Source: a virus. From it: 20,139 nt of DNA. Numbering within the stretch: position 1 is the first letter of the stretch; every line of letters starts with the position of its first letter. The translations under genes and the position numbers were made by a program. The stretch lies in IMG/VR virus record IMGVR_UViG_3300046777_002107, positions 1-20,139 of that record; one strand, given 5' to 3'. This document shows positions 1-7,535 of this stretch, in pieces. Under the pieces are notes generated by a model. It was given only the letters and a program-made list of their open reading frames with translations. It did no database searches and was not told the DNA's origin.

Positions 1-164
1 GTGACGATGTATTTATTCAAAGAATATTTGCTGCACACTACTACCACCCAAAGGTTAGATATGCTGTAGATATTCGACCAAAATTAAGAAGAATTTTGGC
101 AGATTTAACTGAAGTTTTGTCATATGGTAATCCAGAAACGACATATCTTCAGTATCAACTTTAA
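1..164 (+). CDS. 3' end of an unrecognised gene (53 residues visible)
   Basis: The frame starting at base 3 is open from the window edge to a TAA at 162-164, giving 53 residues that begin DDVFIQRIFAAHYYHPKV and end TTYLQYQL. It is basic in the middle (KVRYAVDIRPKLRRIL) and has no domain I can name. It lies 24 bases upstream of the helicase gene on the same strand. It is therefore probably co-transcribed with the helicase and may belong to the replication block, but that is only inference from position. The codon composition resembles the neighbouring genes, which supports it as real coding sequence rather than chance. The product cannot be assigned from this fragment. Confidence 0.7.
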   Translation, partial: DDVFIQRIFAAHYYHPKVRYAVDIRPKLRRILADLTEVLSYGNPETTYLQYQL

Positions 165-188
165 TTTATTTTATAATTTTATAATATT

Positions 189-1580
189 ATGACCGAAAAA
201 AACTTTGGCCATTTAGGGCACACGTATCAAATATCTTTATTAAAGACTATAATAGAAGACCGTAAATTCGGTGAATCTATTGTTGAGGTCATAGATCAAA
301 ACTATTTTGATAATAATGGGTTTAAGTTCATTATGCAAAATATTAAGGAGTGTTATGAGAAATATCAAACACTTCCTTCTTACTCTGCATTAGAACAAAA
401 GATTCTTTCTGAGAGTGTTTCAGATACCGCTAGAACGGCATTTATTGACACTATAAAGAATATACAAGATCATGTTATTGATCAGGGTGGTGTTCCTCTT
501 ATTAAGGATAAGGCAATGAACTTTTGTAAACAACAAGTTCTAAAAAAAACCATTAAAAAAATAGAGGAAATTACATCTAAAGGGGAATTTGAAGAATATC
601 ACAAAATCGAAAAGTTAATTCAAGATGCCTTACAAGTTGGGGCAACTGATAATGATGTTGTGGATATTTTTGAAAGTATTAGTTTAGCTTTGCAAGCGGA
701 TAATAGAAGACCAATACCAACAGGTGTTGTCGGTATTGATAATTTGTTAGATGGTGGTTTAGGTAGAGGAGAATTAGGGGTTGTTTTAGCACCAACTGGT
801 ACAGGTAAAACAACATTATTGACCAAGTTTTCAAATGAGGCATTTAACCAAGGTTACAATGTTGTTCAAATTTTCTTTGAGGATAATGTCAATAACATTA
901 AACGAAAACATTTTACCATTTGGACTGGAATTACACCAAAAGAGCAACCGCTTCAGGCTGAAGAAGTTGAAAGAATGGTTACAGAAAGAAAAAGATCATC
1001 TTCTGGCGAATTAAGATTATTGAAGATACCTAGCGACTCAGTTACTGTTTCTGAAATAAAATCTAAATTAAGAAAGATGCAAGCTGATGGTTTTCGAATA
1101 GATTTAGTAACTTTGGACTATGTTGATTGTATCTCTCCAGAAAAGACAAACTACAATGAGGAATGGAAAGGTGATGGCGCAATTATGAGACAACTTGAAT
1201 CTATGACATCCGAATTTGATATTGCGATATGGACTGCGACACAAGGTAATAGAGATTCTATTAAGAGTGAAGTGGTTACTACCGATCAAATGGGTGGTTC
1301 AATCAAGAAAGCTCAAATTGGTCACGTAGTACTATCAATTGGTAAAACACTTGAACAAAAGGAAATGAATTTAGCGACACTTACTTTATTAAAATCTAGA
1401 ATTGGTAGAGATGGGGTTGTGTTTAATAATTGTAAATTTAATAATGAATTTCTTGAAATTGATGTGGATCACCAGAACACATTACTTGGCTTCAAAGTTG
1501 ATCAACAGGAAGAAGCAAAACAACGTAAGAACAAAGCTTACAACGAGTATCTAGAACAAAAAGAATTACTTAATAAATAA
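189..1580 (+). CDS. DnaB-type replicative DNA helicase (T4 gp41-like)
   Basis: This is a probable hexameric 5'-3' replicative helicase of the DnaB/RecA-fold family, which unwinds DNA at the phage replication fork. An N-terminal helical region of about 150 residues precedes the RecA-like ATPase. The Walker A motif is PTGTGKTT (about 202-209, Lys207). A Walker B-like strand, LVTLDYVD, lies at about 306-313, and a sensor-like WTATQGNRD at about 348-356. KSRIGRDG at about 402-409 matches the arginine-finger region of DnaB proteins. The length of 463 aa is close to T4 gp41 (475 aa). The ATG at 189 sits behind an A/T-only leader without a Shine-Dalgarno sequence, and the N-terminus ([15 protein letters not shown]) matches typical DnaB starts. 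The nrdB gene follows after 11 bases. Whether it associates with a primase, as gp41 does with gp61, cannot be seen here. A UvsW or recombination ATPase is less likely because the DnaB-specific C-terminal motif is present. Confidence 0.88.
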   Translation: MTEKNFGHLGHTYQISLLKTIIEDRKFGESIVEVIDQNYFDNNGFKFIMQNIKECYEKYQTLPSYSALEQKILSESVSDTARTAFIDTIKNIQDHVIDQGGVPLIKDKAMNFCKQQVLKKTIKKIEEITSKGEFEEYHKIEKLIQDALQVGATDNDVVDIFESISLALQADNRRPIPTGVVGIDNLLDGGLGRGELGVVLAPTGTGKTTLLTKFSNEAFNQGYNVVQIFFEDNVNNIKRKHFTIWTGITPKEQPLQAEEVERMVTERKRSSSGELRLLKIPSDSVTVSEIKSKLRKMQADGFRIDLVTLDYVDCISPEKTNYNEEWKGDGAIMRQLESMTSEFDIAIWTATQGNRDSIKSEVVTTDQMGGSIKKAQIGHVVLSIGKTLEQKEMNLATLTLLKSRIGRDGVVFNNCKFNNEFLEIDVDHQNTLLGFKVDQQEEAKQRKNKAYNEYLEQKELLNK

Positions 1581-1591
1581 AAACAAATAAC

Positions 1592-2569
1592 ATGACCGAG
1601 AAGATTTTAGTAGACAATCCCGGACGTTTCGTCCTTTTCCCTATCCAGCACCATGATTTATGGAGGTTATTTAAACAACAAGAAGCATGTTTTTGGACTG
1701 CCGAAGAGATTGATCTTGGACAAGATGTTTATGATTGGGATAATAAGTTAAATGCTGATGAGCAGCATTTTGTAAAACATGTTTTAGCTTTTTTTGCAGC
1801 ATCAGATGGTATTGTGAATGAAAACCTAGCTATGAACTTTGTTAATGAAGTACAATATACTGAAGCTAAGTTTTTTTATGGTTTTCAGATTATGATGGAA
1901 AATATTCATAGTGAAACATATTCATTATTAATTGACACTTACATTAAAGACAAAGAAGAACAAAATAAATTGTTTAATGCAATAGAGACAATCCCCGCAA
2001 TTAAAAAGAAAGCAGACTGGGCAATTAAATGGATTAACTCAGAATCATTTGTTGATAGATTAGTTGCTTTTGCTGCTGTAGAAGGTATTTTCTTTTCTGG
2101 TTCATTCTGTTCTATTTTCTGGTTAAAGAAAAGAGGATTAATGCCAGGTTTAACTTTCTCAAATGAATTAATTTCTCGTGATGAAGGAATGCATTGTGAT
2201 TATGCTTGTCATTTATTTAACAATCATATTGAAAATAAAATTCCAGAAAAAAGGATTAAAGAAATTATCTGTGGTGCATTAGAAATTGAAAAAGAATTTA
2301 TTCTCGAAGCGTTACCAGTTCGATTAATCGGTATGAATTCTGATTTAATGTCACAGTACTTAGAGTTTGTTACAGATAGATTGTTAGTTGCTTTAGGTTG
2401 TTCTAAAGTATATAATACTGAAAATCCATTTGACTTTATGCAAAACATTGCGTTACAAGGTAAAACAAATTTCTTTGAGAAAAGAGTTGCTGAGTATCAA
2501 AAAGCAGGTGTAAATAAAACAACAGAGTCTGAAGATTTAAACTCTGCGTTTGGTGATGTAGATTTCTAA
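1592..2569 (+). CDS. nrdB: class I ribonucleotide reductase, beta (radical) subunit, eukaryote-like
   Basis: This is the small subunit of ribonucleoside-diphosphate reductase. It houses the dimetal centre and tyrosyl radical used by NrdA to make dNDPs. All expected metal ligands are visible: Asp72 (ASDGI), Glu103 and His106 (MENIHSE), Glu164 (AVEGIFF), and Glu198 and His201 (RDEGMH). The radical tyrosine is Tyr110 in HSETY. Long blocks such as [35 protein letters not shown] and NPFDFM are nearly identical to animal R2 as I remember it, so this is the eukaryote-like subclass rather than the E. coli or T4 type. At 325 aa it lacks the N-terminal extension of animal R2. The acidic, aromatic C-terminus (GDVDF) resembles the animal tail (LDADF) that docks on the large subunit. 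The ATG at 1592 puts the conserved PGRFVLFPI near the N-terminus. It is followed by nrdA after 19 bases. Confidence 0.97.
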   Translation: MTEKILVDNPGRFVLFPIQHHDLWRLFKQQEACFWTAEEIDLGQDVYDWDNKLNADEQHFVKHVLAFFAASDGIVNENLAMNFVNEVQYTEAKFFYGFQIMMENIHSETYSLLIDTYIKDKEEQNKLFNAIETIPAIKKKADWAIKWINSESFVDRLVAFAAVEGIFFSGSFCSIFWLKKRGLMPGLTFSNELISRDEGMHCDYACHLFNNHIENKIPEKRIKEIICGALEIEKEFILEALPVRLIGMNSDLMSQYLEFVTDRLLVALGCSKVYNTENPFDFMQNIALQGKTNFFEKRVAEYQKAGVNKTTESEDLNSAFGDVDF

Positions 2570-2588
2570 AAAACAATTGAATAGAAAA

Positions 2589-5018
2589 ATGAAAGTATTA
2601 AAGAGGGACGGTACCTTAGAAGAAATGAGATATGACAAGATCACTAAAAGAATTAGTGCTCTTTGTGAAGATTTAAATATGGATTATGTTGATCCAACAT
2701 TTATAACCTTAAAAGTTACACAAGGAATATATGATGGTATAACAACAAAAGAATTAGATGTGTTAGCAGCAGAAACTGCAGCATCTATGACAACCACACA
2801 TCCAGATTATGCGAAGTTAGCTGGTAGATTAGCTGTTACTAATTTACATAAAACAACACCAAAGAAATTCTCCCAAGCAATTAAGGAACTACATTCATTT
2901 GTAGAACCAAGAACTGGTAAAGAATCATCATTAATTGATGATAATGTTTACAAGTTTGTTATGGAAAATAAAGAGGTGATTGATGGTGCTATTGTTTTTA
3001 ATAGAGATTTTGATTTTGAATATTTTGGTTTCAAAACATTAGAAAGATCATATCTATTAAAGATCGGTGAAAGAGTTGTTGAAAGACCACAGTACATGTA
3101 TATGAGAGTTGCTGTTGGTATTTGTGCTGGTGATGTACAAATGGCTTTGAGAATCTATGATGATTTATCACAACATTTTTATACTCACGCCACACCAACA
3201 TTATTTAATGCTGGTACTCGTAGAGCACAAATGTCATCTTGTTTCTTAATTGGAAATAAAGGTGATGATATTGATGGTTTGTTTGACACGATTAAAGACG
3301 TTGCAAAGATTTCTAAATGGGCAGGTGGTATTGGTCTTCATGTTCATGATGTAAGAGCTAAAGGTGCTTATATTAAAGGAACTGGTGGTATGTCTGATGG
3401 GCTTCTACCAATGATGAAAACATACAATGAAGTTGCACGTTGGATTAATCAAGGTGGTAAGAGAAAAGGTTCTTTTGCTATCTATCTAGAGCCATGGCAT
3501 GCTGATGTTTTTGAATTTATTGATTTAAGAAAAAATCACGGTAAAGAAGAGATGCGTGCAAGAGATTTATTCTTAGCCATGTGGACACCTGATTTATTTA
3601 TGCAACGTGTTGAGCAAGATGGTGATTGGTCATTATTTTCTCCAGATGAAGCACCAGGTTTATCTGATGCATATGATAGTCCAGAAGATAAAGCATTCAC
3701 TAGATTGTATGAATCTTATGAACAACAAGGTTTAGCTAGAAAAACAGTTAAGGCTAGAAAGTTAATGGATGCGATATTAACGGCACAGATTGAAACTGGA
3801 ACACCTTATATGTTATATAAAGATCCAGCTAACTATAAATCAAATCAAAAGAATTTAGGTACAATTAAGTCTTCAAACTTATGTACTGAAATTATTGAGT
3901 ATAGTTCACCAACTGAGCAAGCGGTATGTAACTTAGCATCTATTGCGTTACCAAAATATATTCTTGATGGTGAATTCAGTCATGAGATGTTATATGAGTA
4001 CACTTATCAAGTAGTAAAAAACTTGAATAATGTAATTAATTTAAATTTCTATCCAACAGAAGAAACTAAAAACTCTAACTTTAAACACAGACCAATTGGT
4101 TTAGGTGTTCAAGGTTTGGCTGACGTATTCTGTATGTTAGGATTACCATTTGAATCAGAAGAAGCTGATAAATTACAAACGGATATTTTCGAAACAATTT
4201 ATTTTGCTGCTATGACATCATCAAATGATTTGTCTAAAGAATTTGGTCCATACGAATCAATTGCGGGATCACCAATTGAGAAAGGTATTTTTCAATTTGA
4301 AATGTGGGGATTAAAAGATAAAGATTTATCAGGTAGATGGGATTGGAAAAAATTAAGAAAAGAAGTTGTTAACAATGGTGTTAGAAATTCATTATTAATT
4401 GCACCAATGCCAACAGCATCAACTGCACAGATTCTTGGTAACAACGAAGCTTTCGAACCATTTACAACTAATATGTATTCAAGAAGAACATTAGGTGGTG
4501 AGTTCGTTGTTGTTAACAAACACTTGGTTAATGAGTTATTAAAGTTGAACTTATGGAATGATGAACTTAAAAAGAAGTTAATCATGGAAAATGGTTCAAT
4601 TCAAAATATCCCAGAAATACCGGTTGAAATCAAAGAAGTTTATAAAACTGTTTGGGAAATGTCTCAGAAGAGAATTTTACAAATGGCAGCAAATAGAAGT
4701 GTGTTTATTGATCAGTCACAATCTTTGAATTTATTCATTGATAATGCAACAAAGCCAAAATTATTGGCGGCACACTTATTTGGTTGGAAGTTAGGTTTAA
4801 AAACAGGTATGTACTATCTAAGAACTCGTTCTGCAGTAGATCCTATAAAAGGATTGGGTGTTGATACATCTGTAAGTAAACCAGCTGAAACACAACAGCA
4901 ATCGGTTACATATCAGACAACACAAAAATCTATAATAAGTGAAGAAACCCCCGAGGTTGTGATGACTAGCGAAAGACCAATGGACTCTCCGTTTGAATGT
5001 GAGGGTTGTGGGTCATAA
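2589..5018 (+). CDS. nrdA: class I ribonucleotide reductase, alpha (catalytic) subunit, eukaryote-like
   Basis: This is the large catalytic subunit that reduces ribonucleoside diphosphates. An N-terminal ATP-cone (about residues 1-90, VLKRDGTLEEM) implies allosteric activity control by ATP/dATP. Active-site residues are present: Cys218 in MSSCFL; Asn430, Cys432 (the thiyl cysteine) and Glu434 in SNLCTEI; and Cys447 in AVCNLAS. Tyr742-Tyr743 in GMYYLRTR would continue the radical path. After a flexible linker from about residue 765, the C-terminus ends CEGCGS. Cys804 and Cys807 there are the shuttle pair re-reduced by thioredoxin or glutaredoxin. The 809-aa length and motif spacing match animal RRM1 closely. 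An in-frame TTG at 2577 would add four residues, but the ATG at 2589 is preferred because it gives MKVLKRDG, the family's normal N-terminus. There is no Shine-Dalgarno sequence, only an A-rich leader. The gene order B then A is the reverse of T4 and E. coli. Confidence 0.97.
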   Translation: MKVLKRDGTLEEMRYDKITKRISALCEDLNMDYVDPTFITLKVTQGIYDGITTKELDVLAAETAASMTTTHPDYAKLAGRLAVTNLHKTTPKKFSQAIKELHSFVEPRTGKESSLIDDNVYKFVMENKEVIDGAIVFNRDFDFEYFGFKTLERSYLLKIGERVVERPQYMYMRVAVGICAGDVQMALRIYDDLSQHFYTHATPTLFNAGTRRAQMSSCFLIGNKGDDIDGLFDTIKDVAKISKWAGGIGLHVHDVRAKGAYIKGTGGMSDGLLPMMKTYNEVARWINQGGKRKGSFAIYLEPWHADVFEFIDLRKNHGKEEMRARDLFLAMWTPDLFMQRVEQDGDWSLFSPDEAPGLSDAYDSPEDKAFTRLYESYEQQGLARKTVKARKLMDAILTAQIETGTPYMLYKDPANYKSNQKNLGTIKSSNLCTEIIEYSSPTEQAVCNLASIALPKYILDGEFSHEMLYEYTYQVVKNLNNVINLNFYPTEETKNSNFKHRPIGLGVQGLADVFCMLGLPFESEEADKLQTDIFETIYFAAMTSSNDLSKEFGPYESIAGSPIEKGIFQFEMWGLKDKDLSGRWDWKKLRKEVVNNGVRNSLLIAPMPTASTAQILGNNEAFEPFTTNMYSRRTLGGEFVVVNKHLVNELLKLNLWNDELKKKLIMENGSIQNIPEIPVEIKEVYKTVWEMSQKRILQMAANRSVFIDQSQSLNLFIDNATKPKLLAAHLFGWKLGLKTGMYYLRTRSAVDPIKGLGVDTSVSKPAETQQQSVTYQTTQKSIISEETPEVVMTSERPMDSPFECEGCGS

Positions 5019-5024
5019 GTTAAT

Positions 5025-5097
5025 GGGTGGCCCCCTCAAAGCATAGCTGTCGTTGAGGCGTACCTTAAACATCCAGGACTTGTGAATACAGGGGGCG
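5025..5097 (+). ncRNA. GC-rich foldable segment between nrdA and the terminator (possible structured RNA)
   Basis: These 73 bases have about 56% G+C (41 of 73, counted by eye) inside a very AT-rich genome, and no gene runs through them. GCCCCCT at 5030-5036 is fully complementary to AGGGGGC at 5090-5096, giving a 7-bp closing helix. CCTCAA at 5034-5039 is complementary to TTGAGG at 5053-5058, with a possible AGC/GCT extension inside its 13-base loop. The two helices share bases 5034-5036. They can either stack with a shortened outer helix or compete, as in a switch. The segment lies immediately after the nrdA stop and 20 bases before an intrinsic terminator. It could be a processed small RNA, a riboswitch-like attenuator or a 3'-UTR stabiliser. 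I do not recognise it as any known RNA family, and strand is assumed from the neighbours. Confidence 0.4.
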
Positions 5098-5116
5098 AAT
5101 ATCAAGTCACTATTTT

Positions 5117-5148
5117 GCGACACTTTTTAAAGAAGTGTCGCTTTTTTT
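5117..5148 (+). terminator. Rho-independent terminator after the nrd operon
   Basis: GCGACACTT at 5117-5125 pairs perfectly with AAGTGTCGC at 5133-5141. The stem can be extended inward by a T-G and a T-A pair to a tight loop, and it is followed by seven T residues (5142-5148). This is a textbook intrinsic terminator on the + strand. It ends transcription of the helicase-nrdB-nrdA block and of the GC-rich segment just upstream, and isolates the baseplate genes that follow. The left flank (TATTTT) is not an A-run, so it should act mainly in the + direction. Confidence 0.88.
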
Positions 5149-5185
5149 ATTTATATCCATTTTAGTATTGTTTATATTTATTGTT
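5149..5185 (+). promoter_or_regulatory. A/T-rich leader of the baseplate operon (probable promoter region)
   Basis: Because the terminator ends at 5148, transcription of the baseplate genes should start anew in this 37-base A/T-rich stretch, unless there is read-through. It contains TATTTATA at 5148-5155 and TATTTATT at 5175-5182; similar octamers stand before two later genes. No Shine-Dalgarno sequence precedes the ATG at 5186. I cannot identify a confident -10/-35 pair or a Bacteroidetes TANNTTTG box here, so the promoter is inferred from position. Confidence 0.35.
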
Positions 5186-5641
5186 ATGGTTACTAAATAT
5201 GGCATAGATTTTCCTTTTAGAAATAGCACCCTAGGTGACTATACTAGAATGACCCTTGATAAGGATGAAGAGATTAGAGCAAATCTTATTCATTTATTAT
5301 TGACAAGAAAGGGTAGTAGATATTTTTTACCAGATTTCGGAACTAGATTATATGAATTTATTTTTGATCTAAATGACTCAATTACATATACCAGTATTGA
5401 AGACGAGATTAGAGAAACAGTAAAAATTTATATACCTAATTTAGAAATAAACTCAATAAAAATAACGAATCCAGATATTGATCCAGAAGATGGTGCTTCA
5501 AGTATTAGTGAAGATGAAGATATCAGATTATTTAGAACTGGTGATGGATCAACAAAACCATACACAGCAAAAATAAGAATCGATTACACAACAAATAATG
5601 GAACTTTTTCTAGTTCTGACTTTGTAATTATTAACATATAA
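5186..5641 (+). CDS. 25: baseplate wedge protein, gp25/GPW family
   Basis: This is a probable gp25-like wedge protein, which in T4 helps form the core of each wedge and nucleates sheath attachment. The pattern DEEIRANLIHLLLTRKGSRY (about residues 27-46), then FLPDFGTRLYEFIFDLND, fits the GPW_gp25 fold. The 151 aa compares with 132 aa in T4. The frame is open upstream to a GTG at 5135. That codon lies inside the terminator stem, and the extra 17 residues would be a hydrophobic tail made from the T-run and leader. The ATG at 5186 is therefore preferred. The EPR motif usual in this family after the long helix appears to be replaced by Ile83-Pro84-Asn85. The gp6-like gene starts one base after the stop, a partner that contacts gp25 in T4. 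Confidence 0.82.
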   Translation: MVTKYGIDFPFRNSTLGDYTRMTLDKDEEIRANLIHLLLTRKGSRYFLPDFGTRLYEFIFDLNDSITYTSIEDEIRETVKIYIPNLEINSIKITNPDIDPEDGASSISEDEDIRLFRTGDGSTKPYTAKIRIDYTTNNGTFSSSDFVIINI

Positions 5642-5642
5642 T

Positions 5643-7475
5643 ATGAGCAAAAAGATAGCATATACTAATAGAGATTTTGCTGGTCTAAGACAAGACCTAG
5701 TAAATTTAACCAAAGAATATTATCCAGATATTATACAGAATACAAATGACGCGTCAATTTACTCTGTATTATTGGATTTAAATGCAGCGGTTTCGGACAA
5801 CCTTCATTTTCATATTGATAGAGTTTGGCAAGAAACTATGTTAGATTTTGCTCAAAAAAGACAATCATTATTTCATATAGCAAAAACATATGGTATAAGA
5901 ATTCCTGGTCAAAGACCTTCAGTTGCTTTGTGTGATTTTAGTATTAATGTTCCTGTTAAGGGAGATAAAGATGATGATAGATATGAGGGTATTTTAAGAG
6001 CAGGTGCACAAATTTCTGGTGGCGGTCAAATTTTTGAAACAATTGAAGATATTGATTTCTCAAACCCATTCAATAGTAAAGGGGAACCAAATAGACTTAA
6101 ATTACCAAATATTGATAACAACAATAACTTAATTTCATATACTATTGTAAAAAGAGAAGCTGTTGTTAATGGTGTAACAAAAATATTCAGAAAAGTTATC
6201 ACACAACAAGAACAAAGACCATTCTTAAAAATATTTTTACCAGAAAGAAACGTTTTAGGTGTTTCTGCGGTAATTCATAAAGAAGGTACATCATTTGTTG
6301 GTAATCCGGCATATAGTGAATTTATCGGTGATCCAAATAAATGGTATGAAGTACAATCGTTAGTTCAGGATAAAGTTTTTGTACCAAGTACAACTTCAGT
6401 TTCTGATAGGGCTAATTTTAAAGCTGGTGAATATGTTGCTGTACAAAATAAATTTATTACAGAATATACACCAGAAGGTTATTTCTTTTTAACTTTTGGT
6501 TCTGGTAATGTTGATCCATTAGATAATTTAGACAATTATATCACTGATAAATTAAAAGTGAATTTATCATCATATTTGAACAATCTTTCATTAGGTTCTA
6601 TACCAAAACAAGATACTACGTTGTTTATAAAATATAGAATTGGTGGGGGTAAAGAAAGTAATGTTGGGGTTGGTGTTATTAATAACGTAGAAAACTCTGA
6701 TTTTATTATCACAGGTCCAAATTCAAATACAAATAGTCAAGTTTCACAATCTTTAAGTGTGACAAACATTACACCAGCTGTGGGCGGTTCAGACCAACCA
6801 ACAGTAGAAGAACTTAGAGCGATGGTATCTTACAATTTCGCTGCTCAAAACAGAGCTGTAACATTAAATGACTACAAATCTATGATTGAGACAATGCCAG
6901 CCACTTACGGTGCGCCAGCTAAGGTAAATGTCATGGAGGAAGATAATAAAGTAAGAGTAAAATTACTTTCATATGATCAAAGCGGTAATTTAACAAGCGT
7001 TGTTTCTAACACATTAAAACAAAATATTCTTAATTACCTTTCACAATATAGAATGATTAACGACTATATTGATATTGTTAGTGGTGAGGTTATCGACATG
7101 GGATTAGAAATTGATCTACTTTTAGATAAAAATCAAAATCAGGGTGAGGTTATTAGAGACGTAATTACAGCAACAACAGATTATTTCTCAATTGATAAAA
7201 GAAAAATGGGCGACCCATTATTTGTTGGTGAATTAATGAAAGATGTAAATAATGTTCCAGGGGTTGTTAACGTGATAGATGTTAGAGTTTATAACAAGAT
7301 CGGTGGTGAATATTCATCTTCACAAGTCTCACAATCGTATAAAGATACTGCAACAAAAGAGATCCTACAAAGCGATATGACAGTCTTTATGAAGGCTAAC
7401 CAAATATTCCAAATCAGGTTTCCTCAGAAAGATATAAAAATAAGGGTAAAAACATTAGGCACGACTACATATTAA
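5643..7475 (+). CDS. 6: baseplate wedge protein, gp6 / baseplate J family
   Basis: This is a probable gp6-like wedge protein. In T4 a gp6 dimer forms the continuous ring that ties the wedges together and pairs with gp7. The N-terminus (YTNRDFAGLRQDL, then a helix ending VSDNLHFHIDRVWQETMLDFAQKR at about 50-75) follows the usual gp6/gpJ pattern of a DF motif, a D-x-L segment and an E-x-x-L-x-x-A-x-x-R helix. The central core has GGSDQPTVEELRAM at about 380-394 and RAVTLNDYKSMIE, the classic baseplate-J signature. The C-terminal domain holds a GDPLFVGELMKDVNNVPGV segment, also typical. The length of 610 aa compares with 660 for T4 gp6. The start ATG lies one base after the gp25 stop, which suggests translational coupling. 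A 60-base gap follows. Confidence 0.85.
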   Translation: MSKKIAYTNRDFAGLRQDLVNLTKEYYPDIIQNTNDASIYSVLLDLNAAVSDNLHFHIDRVWQETMLDFAQKRQSLFHIAKTYGIRIPGQRPSVALCDFSINVPVKGDKDDDRYEGILRAGAQISGGGQIFETIEDIDFSNPFNSKGEPNRLKLPNIDNNNNLISYTIVKREAVVNGVTKIFRKVITQQEQRPFLKIFLPERNVLGVSAVIHKEGTSFVGNPAYSEFIGDPNKWYEVQSLVQDKVFVPSTTSVSDRANFKAGEYVAVQNKFITEYTPEGYFFLTFGSGNVDPLDNLDNYITDKLKVNLSSYLNNLSLGSIPKQDTTLFIKYRIGGGKESNVGVGVINNVENSDFIITGPNSNTNSQVSQSLSVTNITPAVGGSDQPTVEELRAMVSYNFAAQNRAVTLNDYKSMIETMPATYGAPAKVNVMEEDNKVRVKLLSYDQSGNLTSVVSNTLKQNILNYLSQYRMINDYIDIVSGEVIDMGLEIDLLLDKNQNQGEVIRDVITATTDYFSIDKRKMGDPLFVGELMKDVNNVPGVVNVIDVRVYNKIGGEYSSSQVSQSYKDTATKEILQSDMTVFMKANQIFQIRFPQKDIKIRVKTLGTTTY

Positions 7476-7535
7476 CGTCTTTTTTACTTATCTTTTTTCT
7501 ATAGGAAAATTGATGAGTTTCTATTTATAGTTAAT
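7476..7535 (+). promoter_or_regulatory. 60-base A/T-rich gap with TATTTATA before the 1274-aa gene
   Basis: This is the only sizeable gap inside the virion block, where other genes abut or overlap. It holds two T-runs (about 7480-7485 and 7492-7497) without a supporting stem, so it is not a convincing terminator. TATTTATA lies at 7522-7529, seven bases before the ATG. An internal promoter or a leader is the likely content, but no recognised box can be assigned. Confidence 0.25.

Noticed and set aside
189-1606. Helicase and NrdB both begin MTEK with similar bases, suggesting duplicated leaders
   Set aside because: The match is only four codons. The bases before the starts differ, so coincidence is adequate.
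2577-2588. TTG start for nrdA four codons upstream
   Set aside because: The ATG at 2589 gives MKVLKRDG, the normal family N-terminus. The TTG adds residues with no counterpart in relatives.
5025-5097. tRNA or known ribozyme/riboswitch
   Set aside because: No T-loop consensus, anticodon arm or CCA end. I could not match a hammerhead core or other motif that I know. It is left as an unassigned foldable segment.
5135-5185. GTG start giving a membrane-anchor-like N-terminus for the gp25-like protein
   Set aside because: The codon is inside the intrinsic terminator stem and the hydrophobic residues come from the T-run. gp25 proteins are not membrane-anchored.
5019-5185. T4-type late promoter TATAAATA
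   Set aside because: None is seen on the + strand in this gap or the other gaps; only its reverse complement occurs, in the wrong orientation for the downstream genes.
7476-7535. Two T-runs as a possible terminator after the gp6-like gene
   Set aside because: No inverted repeat precedes either T-run, so there is no stem.
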